Assembly: GCA_030407005.1 (NCBI GenBank)
Contig: JAUDYN010000006.1
Location: forward strand, 1,054,001-1,118,000
From: Desarmillaria ectypa
Taxonomy: Eukaryota; Basidiomycota; Agaricomycetes; Agaricales; Physalacriaceae
Reading direction: 5' to 3'
Length of the DNA stretch: 64,000 nt
In this document: piece by piece, positions 12,816-23,304 of the stretch
How positions within the stretch are numbered: the first letter of the stretch is position 1
Layout: the number at the start of each line of letters is the position of its first letter
The notes under the pieces: model-generated
The model's database searches: none
What the model saw: the letters and a program-made list of their open reading frames with translations, nothing else
What the model was told of the DNA's origin: nothing
Position numbers and translations under genes: made by a program

Positions 12816-15022
12816 CTAGTCTTTTACTGTCTTGACCTTGGATGTAACCGGCACCACTTTGTCAGTGGGCTTTAAGGATCTCACAACATTCTTCTCTTTT
12901 CTTGTAGGGCAATCCCTGCTCAGGTGACCCTTTTGGTCACACCTGAAACAGCATCCCTTGGCTCATTGCCAGTCAAGGTCCATAGGCTTCCCTGCCCCTC
13001 TGTATGTCATCCACTGACCAGTCCTGGCATCCCGACTAGTACTATTGCCAGCAGTTGGCTTTTGGGCCAAGGAACTTATCACCCCAGCAGTGGCTTTGCT
13101 GCTGGGCTGCTGTTGTTGGGGATGCTGGCCTTGCTTCTAGCCATCCTGAGATGTACTGGTGGTCTGGTCAAAGACCCACTTCCACTGTCTCTCTTCATAC
13201 ATGCACAGGATGCGCTCCTTCCATTCAGGGTATGAGCGCAGGATGTTGATGCCCATATTGGAGATGAAAGTCATGTAGGAGGATGGTACTCCTAATCAAA
13301 TGGCTTTCACCATTGCGCCACACTCTGCTTCATTGTTTCTTCAGCCTGCTAGCTTGGCTTCTTCCTCAAGCTTCTGGAAATAGTGGGAGGCAGGCTGTGC
13401 TCCTATGTGAAGATTGAACATTCACTTTTCATGGATCTCCTTGATGGCAGGATCCTGGAATTGTCATGTGACTAGGTTGATGAAGTCAGCCTAGTCAGGG
13501 TATCTAAAATGGGTGGCAGTCCCATTGTAAGAATCACCTACCCAGTATTCAGGTCTCTTGTAGACCCACCAGTCCTTGGTGGCACCCTCAAAGTGGGACA
13601 TTGCAAATAGTACCAGGTGCGATGGCACCTGGAAGTAGTGCCTAAACACCTCGAAGTAGGTGATGCAATCACCTATGAATCATTCTATGTCATCATGATC
13701 CTCTTTGAATGAGGAGAGTACCTTGATAAGAGTTGGCTTGATGCCCAGGTACAGGGTATTAGCAGCAGTGTTTCTGACAGGATTGGGGACAGGGTCAGGA
13801 GGACTCTTGCTGGAAGGTGGCCTTGGGATTGAGTATCGATCTGGCCTGGGACCTGGGTAACCTCTTGGCAGCTCACCCAATGGTCTGCCCCTCTTGGGCT
13901 CCTTCCCCTTTTCCTGATCTCAAAGATAATCCATCATCATCTTCCTGGCAGACTCTTCCTTGTTGAGCTCCTCATGCATCTCCATGATGTGTCGCTCCTT
14001 TTCTATTAGTGTGGTTTTTGTCTGCTGATGGATTTCTTCTGCCATGGCAGGGGTTCTTGATGCCCCTGCAGTGGCATTTCCTGCAGAGGCTCCTTCTGCT
14101 TCCATGTCTTCTCCTGCCCCTGTGAAGAGAAGACTACCACCCTGATAGGAGTGGTATCCTTGATGACGTGCCCTGTGATATGGGGGTGAATCTGGCAGTG
14201 GTCGTGGGTTTATGACCAGAGTATCCAGTGAGTGATCTGGATATATTTTGTATTGGGGCTGGTGATAGTCCAGCCCACCATAATAACCTGTATCATAGGT
14301 TAACATATTGTACTGGGGCTCTTGCCCCCAATCATTCTTCTCTTGCCACCTCCAACCTCCATAAGTGTTGGAGGATCCTTTCCAATTTCCTCTGCTCATC
14401 CTGATCTCAGGCTCGAAGCCCTGGAAATAGATCCCCAGCAGAGGGGCAGAAAATGCTCTGGTCACGATTTTGGCATATCCAGACATCAATAGTGGTGGCC
14501 TGGTTTGGGCCTCGAATGGGGTCCCCTCAGTTGAGGGCCAACCACTCATCCATTGTTGGTCTGGGCTCATCCTAGAGGTCTCAGGCTTTGGCATCCCAGT
14601 GTTGAACTTCTCATGCAGTGGTCCTGAAGGGACCAAAGATTCTTCTATCAACCTTGAAGAGGTTGGGCCATATGAAGTCCCCCCCATTTGGGTTGAAGGA
14701 GTCATCAGGAGTGTGGGGAGGGGCTGGGGTTGGGGCATCGTGCTCCCTGTTGGACTCATTATCGGAGATCTCGATGATGGGGAGGGAAGAGGTGGAGATT
14801 GACCCTCCACTGGGCCAGGTTTCACAGCCCCAGGGGCCATAGAGATGGTTACAATCCATGATGGGATCGTCTGGGTTTTGGGGTCCATGGTAGGACCCAT
14901 TGTCGCTGTTGGGCAATGGGGATTGAGATTGTACCCTCCAGTGTTGCTGACAGAGGGTGGGGGTTGGAGGATGAGGGGGTGGGCCAGGGTAAGGGGGGGA
15001 GGCATCATTGAGTGCAACCTGA

Positions 15023-16481
15023 TGATGTGCTTGGTAACAGCAAGTGACAAAAGAATTAGGGAATGGCAATGAACACCAATCACACTAAACCTCTTACTAC
15101 TCTACACTTAATCACCAATATTGAATTTGGGCGGTTTCGAGTACGATGGAAGCACTCTGCAGACTTCAATAATTAAGTACAATTGTCTTAAAGACATTTT
15201 ATTCATTACTAGTGAGTTTATACAAAGTACTACTCGTACTAGTGGGGTGGGTAAGACACAATTAGATAAGAGTGACTTGGTTTGAGCTACTGCGCTCGTT
15301 CTGACTGAAACTGCTTCAGACTGGTGGCGCTCTTGGCCCTATACTGCTTCCTACAAGTGATAAACACTTGACCAGTCGCACTCTTGGCTGACTAGTGACG
15401 CTCTTGGCCTAAGAATAAACTGATGGCACTCTTGGCCCTATACTGCTTCCTACAAGTGATAAACACTTGACTAGCCGCACTCTTGGCTAACTAGTGGCAC
15501 TCTTGGCCTAAGAATAAACTATAACTCCGAGAACTTTGCTTGAACTAACTTCAAAACACTCCGGACCTTTGCAGGACACAACAGTGACTCTAATGGACTT
15601 CAATTCAATGCAATTCTATGGGTGACTTAGCGACTATTAATCACTTCGTCGAGGTCAAGCACAAAAGCCTTTAATTGGGGATACCAGTTACTACCAGTGA
15701 GAGCTCAACTGCAGGGATGGCTTGCCTGCTTTGCACGAGTACCCATCCCACTACTTATATACTACTGAGGCAAAACTATAAATATCATCTGGGTATAGGG
15801 TATATTGGTAAGGATTTCTTGGCTAGTCACGAATAATGGTGAATAATCACACAATAGTTGGTCTAATCTGTTTTCTTTTCAAATATTCGGTCTAGAGACT
15901 CCACAGTTGGTCTTTCCGCACCCTTGGCACAACTACAGGCCCTAGTAACGCGGTTATATGGATATCCAGATATTGGTACCTGTAACAGCTATCTGATCAT
16001 GATCAAGGGTGCAGTCTGGCTCCACTAGCATCGATCATAAGAGATCTATATCAAAATAGTCAGATCTGGGCTCAAGGTTAATCCATTCCTAATTTATTTC
16101 TAAGTCCTGTTTCAAGATTGCCATGTGACTAGTTATCCTGACTTAGGCGTTTATGCCCAGTCTGGGCTGCTAGTGACAGAACTTGACGAGATCTGTGTAC
16201 TCTGCTTCTGGTTTTGGTGTGCTAGTAGCATCCTTCATTTGCTAGTGGCTGTATTTCACTTAGTCCTGCTAGCATTTGAGTTACTAGTCTGGCCAGCTGG
16301 TAGATTTAACCCACTAATGGTGTTGCATCTAAGTCCTGGCTCTAGCAGTTGCTTACTGCTTTTAACTATCAGCTCGAAGCCTCAGCTATAGTCCTCTATG
16401 TATCACTAGTATAGGATAGATGTGCAATAGTATTGTTACAAAATCGCAAAATCTAGGTGTGAATGCATAGACGGCATATCA
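15023..16481 (-). repeat. LTR-B copy 1 (solo LTR) in G3 gag
   Basis: 1459-bp insertion with ends TGATGTGC and GCATATCA (plus strand), that is TG..CA inverted ends. It is flanked by 4-bp repeats CTGA (15019-15022) and CCGA (16482-16485), which differ only by a CpG transition. On the minus strand it carries a TATA-like TATATAAGTAG and an AATAAA-type signal, and no long ORF, as expected for a solo LTR of a large LTR retrotransposon. It contains an internal 99-bp tandem duplication not present in copy 2. The parent element is not identified. Confidence 0.78.
15323..15520. repeat. 99-bp tandem duplication inside LTR-B copy 1
   Basis: Two 99-bp units (15323-15421 and 15422-15520) differ at only a few positions. 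Each unit holds three copies of a CACTCTTGGC-like motif. Copy 2 of LTR-B has only one unit. Confidence 0.85.
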
Positions 16482-16712
16482 CCGAATGTCCCATGCATAT
16501 TCTTGGGCCACTGTGTAGATGGCGGTGAGTCATTCCATCCAGTACCAGAGTAGAACTGCCCATGCATTATGTGCACAGGTGGAGGAGGGCCCAGGAGTTG
16601 GGGGCCTCGAAGCATTGGTACTCCCCTCGAAGGAGGAGGCAATTGTGAACTGGGCGCAGGGGTGGACGAGTGGTACCACCTCTCACTCTTCCAGTCAGGT
16701 GGGGGGTAGCTC

Positions 16713-16946
16713 CTAGAGAATGATATGGTCCAGGTGTCGAGGGGGATGAGGGGATGGTGCAGGTTGGTGGGCCCACCTTTGCTGAAGCAGGGCTCGGATT
16801 TCTTCCTCATAAAGTAAAACAGCAAGGACCATGAAGAAAGTCAATAGTATGGTGCCGCTGATAGTGACACCAAGGGAAATGGTTCAGGGTTCTTGTCTGT
16901 TGTTTTCTTCTTCAGACATGAAGAAGGGCTTCTTTATGGCTAGCAT
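16713..16946 (-). CDS. Small transmembrane leader ORF of G3
   Basis: Minus-strand ORF from ATG 16946 (MLAIKKPFFM) to TAG 16713-16715. After an acidic/polar start comes one hydrophobic segment (LGVTISGTILLTFFMVLAVL), then LYEEEIRALLQQRW and a Pro-rich tail. One TGA stands near residue 20, where other sequence suggests Arg or Trp. The ORF overlaps the gag start by a few codons in another frame. I recognise no family. A single-pass membrane peptide of about 77 residues is the plain reading; its role is unknown. Confidence 0.5.
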
Positions 16947-16974
16947 TGAAGAAGCAGGAGAATCTCTTGACTAA

Positions 16975-17396
16975 TGTTAGGCACTATCTTGGGCACATGA
17001 CTTGGGATGTCAGCTGATCTCTCTGGGCTGTTACGCATTCGAACAATCACCCAAGTTGAGAGATAGAAGCTTTTGGTCTTCTGTGTAGTGTGAGTAAGGA
17101 GTATATAATTTAAGTTTAGTTAAGAGATAGAGTACAACTATGTAGTTTACTCTGTTTATATACTATTTCTATGACATTATATATAGATAAAATGCTAGAG
17201 TCTATGCACAAATGGTGTCAAAGTATGATGGTCTGGGAGGATCATACAACCAATGAAGAGCATCTGGGGTGACAGATGGTGAGAATGAGGGTGGTTACCA
17301 GCAAGTAGCTGGATATGAGTCAGAATCATGAATGGATTAGATGGCTGAGTCATGGATATGACTCGGATAAGATAAGATAATGGAAAAATCATAACA
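16975..17396 (-). repeat. G3 5' LTR (type I)
   Basis: Minus-strand LTR, 422 bp, with plus-strand ends TGTTAGGCAC and AATCATAACA. Type I core promoter, matching the other G3 LTR. The leader and gag follow on the minus strand. Confidence 0.87.
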
Positions 17397-17631
17397 TAAC
17401 ACAGGGGTGAGTCAGGATGCCAGAATGGGTTAGTGAATGATATACAGAGGGTTGGGGAAACTTATGGAGATTGATCGATGACAAGCAGAAGGAAGGTGCT
17501 TCTAGTGTGATGAGAAAGGTCATCTGGCCAAAGATTGTCCTAGGAGAAAGGACTTCAAGGACATTAGGTCAGTAGGGCCCACTAATGAAGTGGTGCTGCC
17601 TGCAACCAAGATCAAGGAGGCAAAAGACTAG
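17397..17631 (+). pseudogene. G2 gag C-terminal remnant with CCHC knuckle
   Basis: Short C-terminal piece of gag: a linker, then a knuckle CFxCDEKGHLAKDC with a stop inside the first Cys pair, then GPTNEVVLP and KEAKD ending at TAG 17629-17631. The same ending is found in G4 and G3. The gag core between HFEGAT (7478) and this segment is missing. Confidence 0.8.
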
Positions 17632-20600
17632 GTTGACAAGAGTTCAATTCTTCTTGCTCAACCATGTCTCCTGGTGGTGAGTCCTTGGCTTCCATGAGTT
17701 GGACTAAATATTATAAACACAGACATTTCCTTATGCTGAATAAACATGCAACTTTGTCTCAGACATCAAAGCCAAAGAACACTAAAGAATTAAATACAAA
17801 CAGATAGGTCACACTCCTAAAAGAAACTGACACAGTAATCTATAGTGAATTCTGAGCCCCCAATGAGGTGCAGGATTTGCCAGGTGGTGCTGGCACTGCC
17901 ACAAAGTCCACTGAGTCTACCACAGTAGACTCACCAGATATGTGGGTAAAACTGTGGACTGGGGCAAGTAGGTGGAATGTCCTTGGACCTTCCAGAAGTC
18001 CAAATGCTCTAGTGCCCCCTACAAGTAGAGGGACAAGTCTCACAACCTCACCAGAGTTGGTGGGGGGAACAAGTGCCTACTAAGGCCAGGATCAGGGCCA
18101 TGCACTATCTGGTCCAGTTGGGAGAAACCCTGTGGTGGAACTGACTGCAATGCTGATAATATTCGCACCTGGTACCATGACTGAGTACTCTACTGGAACA
18201 GGTAGTAGCAGAACCTCAGAAGCATCAAGCTGAGTCCTATCTCCTCCTGAGATAGTTCGAGTTCTGAAAGCAACTCAAGCTGAAGAACAGAGGAAAGCTG
18301 CTAGTGCCCAGGCAGTAAAAAGAGGGCATCTAAAGGATCTGAAAGTTTGGCTGAGCCCAGCAAGATCTCAGTCTAGCTCCATCAAGGAAAGTGCTAACTA
18401 GGGACATGGTAGCAAGCCCCCTGACTCATAGGAGAAAGTATTGGTTGAGCTGCCAGTACCAGCAGATCCCAATGCCAACAACATGGAATGAATGCCAACT
18501 TCGACAAATGGTTTCCAAGTAGAAACCAGTATTGACATCCCTGGATATTGGAGTGCAACTGCCTATCATCCATCACTGGTAGCACTCACAACAGCTGTAG
18601 GATAGGAAGCTGCTAGCACCCAGGTGGTAAAGAGGGGGCACTTCACCAGAAGCACTACCATTGTCAAAGTACCAGATAAAGAGGACAACATGGCTTTCCT
18701 ACAATAGGAAGCAAAACAGTCCAAAGCCAGAATCCCAACACCCAAAATCCAGCCTAACAAGGGGGTACTGAAATCTGAAATCCTGCTGGTCATGAGAGTA
18801 CCCAATCACATGTGATATAAGCCTTTCAGAATCAATTGGACTCTATGCACTATTCATGCCACTAAAAACTTGGCAGTCACCAAAGCAATTCTCTCCACTT
18901 GGGTGCATTCCAAACAACTTGGAGAAATCACTGATGAGCTTGTCCAAAGCCTGAACAATGAAGAGAGTCTTGCCCATGAGCAACTCTATGAACTTCATGA
19001 ACTGATTCAGTATATCTGCAGTACTAAAAGTTCTGGTTGGGACTTCTTGGTGGATATCCAACTTGCTCCCTGTACTGGGAAAAAGATCTTGACAATCTGA
19101 GCATTGTTGGATAGTGGCTGCACTGATAGCTCTATCAACTGATGATATGCTATCTACATGTTCATACCTAGATTTTGCGATTTTATAACAATACTATTGC
19201 ACATTTATCCTATACTAGTGATACATAGAGGACTATAGCTGAGGCTTCAAGCTGATAGTTAAAAGCAGTAAGCAACTGCTAGAGCCAGGACTTAGATGCA
19301 ACACCATTAGTGGGTTAAATCTACCAGCTGGCCAGACTAGTAACTCAAATGCTAGCAGGACTAAGTGAAATACAGCCACTAGTAAACAAAGAATGCTATT
19401 AGTACACAAAACCCAGGAGCAGAGTACACAGATCTCGTCAAGTTCTGTCACTAGCAGCCCAGACTGGGCATAAACGCCTAAGTCAGGATAACTAGTCACA
19501 TGGCAATCTTGAAACAGGACTTAGAAATAAATTAGGAATAGATTAACCTTGAGCCCAGATCCGACTACTGTGATATAGATCTCTTATGATCGATACTAGT
19601 GGAGCCGGACTGCACCCTCGATCATGATTGGATAGCTGTTACAGGCACCAATATCTGGATATCCATATAACCGCGTTACTAGGGCATGTAGTTGTGCCAA
19701 GGGTGCGGAAAGACCAACTGTGGAGTCTCTAGACCAAATATTTGAAAAGAAAACAGACTAGACCGACTATTGTGTGATTATTCACCATTATTCATGACTA
19801 GCCAAGAAATCCTTACCAATATACCCTATACTCAGATGATATTTATAGTTCTGCCTCAGTAGTATATAAGTAGTGGGATGGGCACTCATGCAAGACAGGC
19901 AAGCCATCCCCACAGTTGAGCCCTCACTGGTAGTAACTGGTGTCCCCAATTAAAGGCTTTTATGCTTAACCTCGATGAAGTGATTAATAGTCGCTAAGCC
20001 ACCCATAGAATTGCATTGAATTGAAGTCCCTTAGAGTCACTGTTGTGTCCTGCAAAGGTCCGGAGTGTTTTGAAGTTAGTTCAAGCAAAGTTCTCAGAGT
20101 TATAGTATTATTCTTAGGCCAAGAGTGTGACTAGTCAAGTGTTTATCACTTGTAGAAAGCAGTATAGGGCCAAGAGTGCCACCAGTCTGGAGCAGTTTCA
20201 GTCAGAATGAGCGCAGTAACTCAAACCAAGTCACTCTTATCCAATTGTGTCTTACCCACCCCACTAGTATGAGTAGTACTTTGTATAAACTCACTAGTAA
20301 TGAATAAAATGTCTTTAAGACAATTGTACTTAATTATTGAAGTCTGCAGAGTGCTTCCATCGTACTTGAAACTGCCTGAATTCAATATTGGTGATTAAGT
20401 GTAGAGTAGTAAGAGGTTTAGTGTGATTGGTGTTCATTGCCATTCCCTAATTCTTTTGTCACTCACCATTACCAAGCATATCACCAAACCTACATCCAAC
20501 AAAACCAGTTGGATACCAGAAAAGCTGCCACTCCCATTCCTGTTTACAATGCAGATGGAACCCAAAACAAGGCAGGTGATGTAACCAAATTCATAGAACT

Positions 20601-22594
20601 CCAAATGACCATCAGAGATCACGTCGAATGAATCGACCTTGCAGTCACAGACTTGGGATCCAAAACAGTATATTTGGGCCATGACTGGCTTAAATGCCAT
20701 AATCCACTGGTCAACTGGAAAATGGGATCCACAACATTCAGACAATATCACTGTATCAAGAATTATTTCACTCTTCCTGATACAGATAACAAAGAAAGAT
20801 GGGATGAAGAACTTAAAGAAGGCGAAACAATTCTTGTGGTAAATATGCAAGAGGAGATCATCCTTCGAGCAGTGCATCATGCAAATGAACTAGCAGCAGC
20901 TGCCAATGCTGAAAAACTGAAAAAGACCTTTGAGGAGCTTGTGCCTCCTCAATATCAAAGCTTTAGAGATTTATTCTCTAAAGAAAGCTTTAACAAATTA
21001 CCAGCCTGAAAGCCATGGGATCATGCCATTGAACTGACTCCCAATGCCAAATCCACATTAGACTGTAAAGTCTATCCTTTCAATCGAAACGAGCAAGAAC
21101 AGCTCAATAAATTCCTAGACAAAAATCTTGATTCAGGATGAATTTGACCCTCCAAGTCCCCTTTCACTTTCCCCTTCTTCTTCATCAAAAAGAAAGATGG
21201 TTCTCTATGCTTGGTTCAGGATTACCAAAAGCTGAATGAAACGATGATCAAGAATCATTATTCACTCCCATTAATCTCAGAACTCATTAACAAGTTACAT
21301 AGAGCAAAATACTTCTCAAAATTAGATGTTCAATGGGGATATAACAACATACAGATTTGAGAAGGGGATGAAGAAAAGGCCATGTTCAGAACTAACCAGG
21401 GACTTTTTGAGCCAACAGTAATGTTCTTTGGTCTTACCAATTCTCCAGCCACTTTCCAGTGGATGATGAACAACATTTTTAAGGATTTGATCACTGGGGG
21501 AAAAGTAACTATTTACCTTGATGATATCCTCATATTCACCAAATCATTATCCGAACACTGCATCATTGCTTGACAAGTCCTCCAATGTCTCTGGGAGAAC
21601 AAACTGTTCCTTAAAGCAGAGAAATGCGAGTTTAAAGTACTCAAAACTGAATATCTTAGAGTTATTATCAGCAAATACATGATCTGCATGGATCCAGTCA
21701 AAGTTGCTGGAATTGCAGAATGGCCTACTCCAACCAAAAAGAAGGAACTACAGTCCTTCCTAGAATTCACCAATTTCTACCAGAAATTCATATGTGACTA
21801 TTCCAAAATAGTATGACCCCTTATTCAGTTAACTGGCAAGGTTGATTGGATATGGGGACTAGAGTAAGAACAAGTATTCTCACAACTCAAACAGTTGATG
21901 ACTATGAACATAGTCCTAACTATTCCCTTGGATGATGGGAAATTCTGAGTAGAAGCAGATGCTAGTGATGGAGCCATCAGTGCTGTTCTAAGTCAAGAAC
22001 AGAATGGCAAATGAAGACCTGTTGCATTCATGTCAAAAGCGTTAACAGTCACTGAATGCAATTATGAAATCTATAACAAAGAATTGCTGGCCATCATGTT
22101 AGCCTTAGAAGAATGGCAACATTATCTTATGGGTGCAAAAGAAACAATCAAGATCTGGACTGATCACTAAAACCTCTAATATTTCTGAAAGCCCCAAAAG
22201 CTGAATCACCAACAAGCTCAGTGGGTCACTGAATTGGCCGAATACCACTTTGTTCTTCAACACAAAGCTGGAGTTGTGAACAAGAAAGCTGATCTTCTCA
22301 GCCAAAGAGATGATCATGATCAAGGAAAAGAAGACAATCAAGACATAATTGTTCTTTCTCCTGAACACTTTTGGGTGTTGATACTGCCTACAACCAAGGA
22401 ATGAGTTATGCATATAAGAGATGCAACTCAGCAAAAAGAACAATAGGATCAAGGGATTGAAAAATCCCTTAATCATGCATGAGGAATCACTCAAGAGAAT
22501 GAAGTATTGTGGTATGATGGACACATTTACATTCCTCAAGATATCTCACTTTATGGCAAGATCATTGTGCAACACCATGATCATATCATCACCA
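17632..22594 (+). pseudogene. G2 pol remnant, integrase truncated, split by LTR-B
   Basis: Pol of G2. The low-complexity linker runs 17632-19000. The protease motif at about 19105-19135 is cut after S-S-I-N by LTR-B copy 2 and resumes at 20484. RT follows with an intact IYLDDILIF box (21508-21537), then RNase H (EADASDGA near 21950). The frame has many TGA/TAG stops. The sequence ends in the His part of the integrase zinc domain (QHHDHII) at 22594, exactly at the G4 LTR. Confidence 0.86.
19143..20483 (+). repeat. LTR-B copy 2 (solo LTR) in G2 protease
   Basis: 1341-bp insertion with ends TGATATGC and GCATATCA. Flanks CTGA (19139-19142) and CCAA (20484-20487) both derive from CCGA by one CpG transition each. 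The undamaged target is recognisable in the other Gypsy copies, where this position reads an Arg codon in the protease. A TATA-like TATATAAGTAGTGGG lies near 19864 and AATAAA at 20303-20308, consistent with U3, R and U5 of an LTR. No ORF of note. Confidence 0.82.
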
Positions 22595-23010
22595 TGTTAT
22601 GATTTTTCATTATCTTATCTTATCCAAGTTATATCCATGACTCATCCATCTAATCAACCATCGTTTCTGACTTGTATCAATCCTCTCACTGACCATCACC
22701 CTCATTCTCACTGACTGTTACCCCAGATGTTTTCTATTGGACCATGATCCTTCCAGACTATTCGACTTCAATACCATTCAAGCATGGACTGAACCATTTC
22801 ACCTAAATATAATCACTGTACTTACAGTATATAAGTAGAGTAAAACTCATCATTGTACTCTATCTTTCAACTAAATTACACTCATATACCTCTTACTCAC
22901 ATACACTGAAGATCAGGCTTAAATCTCTAACTGGGTGACTGTTCAAACATGTAACAGCCTAAAGAGATCAGCTTACATCCCAAGTCACATGCTTAAGCAG
23001 GGCTGTAACA
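22595..23010 (+). repeat. G4 5' LTR (type II)
   Basis: 416 bp from TGTTATGATTTTTC to GGCTGTAACA, with core promoter TATATAAGTAGAG. The leader TTAGTCAAAAG follows. Confidence 0.88.
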
Positions 23011-23041
23011 TTAGTCAAAAGATTACCCTCTGCTTCTTCCA

Positions 23042-23304
23042 ATGCTAAGCCATAAAAGAAGCATTCCTCTATGACCAATGAGGAAAACTGACAGAACTCC
23101 CGAACTGTTTCTCTCAGCATCATAATCGACAGCGCCATACTCCTAATCTTTTTCATAATCCTTGCTGTCTTAATATATAAGGAAGAAATACAAACTCTCC
23201 TACAACAGAGATGAGTTTGTCATCCAACACTCTCTCTCTGACCACCCCGCCACCCTAACCATGTCATTCTCTGGGGGCTACCCCCTGCCCGATTGGGAGA
23301 ATGA
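23042..23304 (+). pseudogene. Small transmembrane leader ORF of G4 (decayed)
   Basis: Fourth copy of the leader ORF. The upstream ATGCTAAGCCATAAA carries a one-base change of frame relative to the other copies. From ATG 23071 a frame reads through LSIIIDSAILLIFFIILAVL and IYKEEIQTLLQQR before a TGA, and the continuing frame ends at 23302-23304, inside gag, which starts at 23261. A hydrophobic segment of about 20 residues followed by an acidic YKEEIQ box is shared with the other copies. Confidence 0.5.

Larger units (their letters stand above)
12816..16726 (-). pseudogene. G3 gag remnant, interrupted by LTR-B
   Basis: Minus-strand gag of G3. The expected initiator is ATA at 16726-16724 instead of ATG, followed by SFSRSYPPPDW. 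The Pro-rich N-terminus is cut by LTR-B (15019-16481). It resumes into a long open stretch (15018-13920) containing the Pro/Ser-rich middle, then a coiled-coil-like segment (EEIHQQTKTTLIEKERH). The gag core lies at about 13.4-13.8 kb, and a complete CCHC knuckle CFRCDQKGHLSRDC is the complement of about 12905-12950. The stop TAG is at 12816-12818. Gag is expected to build the cytoplasmic virus-like particle and bind RNA through the knuckle. Confidence 0.86.
7479..17396 (-). mobile_element. Gypsy copy G3, complete ends, with LTR-B nested in gag
   Basis: Minus-strand copy bounded by two type I LTRs (7479-7895 and 16975-17396), with leader ORF, gag, pol and chromodomain between them. LTR-B copy 1 (15023-16481) lies within gag. 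Left flank CCACC and right flank TAACA do not match, and about 500 bp of the G2 gag target is missing at the junction, so this is not a clean insertion site as it now stands. Pol and gag are broken by stops. Confidence 0.9.
17397..22594 (+). mobile_element. Gypsy copy G2, right portion
   Basis: Continuation of G2 beyond G3: the C-terminal gag with zinc knuckle, then pol through protease (split by LTR-B copy 2), RT, RNase H and the start of the integrase zinc domain. It stops at 22594, where the 5' LTR of G4 begins. The remaining integrase, chromodomain and 3' LTR of G2 are not found in the window. Confidence 0.85.

Noticed and set aside
13920..15083. Single long minus-strand protein of 387 codons as a host gene
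   Set aside because: It is G3 gag; its first residues (15083-15019) are translated LTR-B sequence fused by the insertion.
20434..20880. Minus-strand frame of 148 codons across the LTR-B/G2 junction
   Set aside because: Complement of G2 protease/RT sequence; spans a retroelement boundary by chance.
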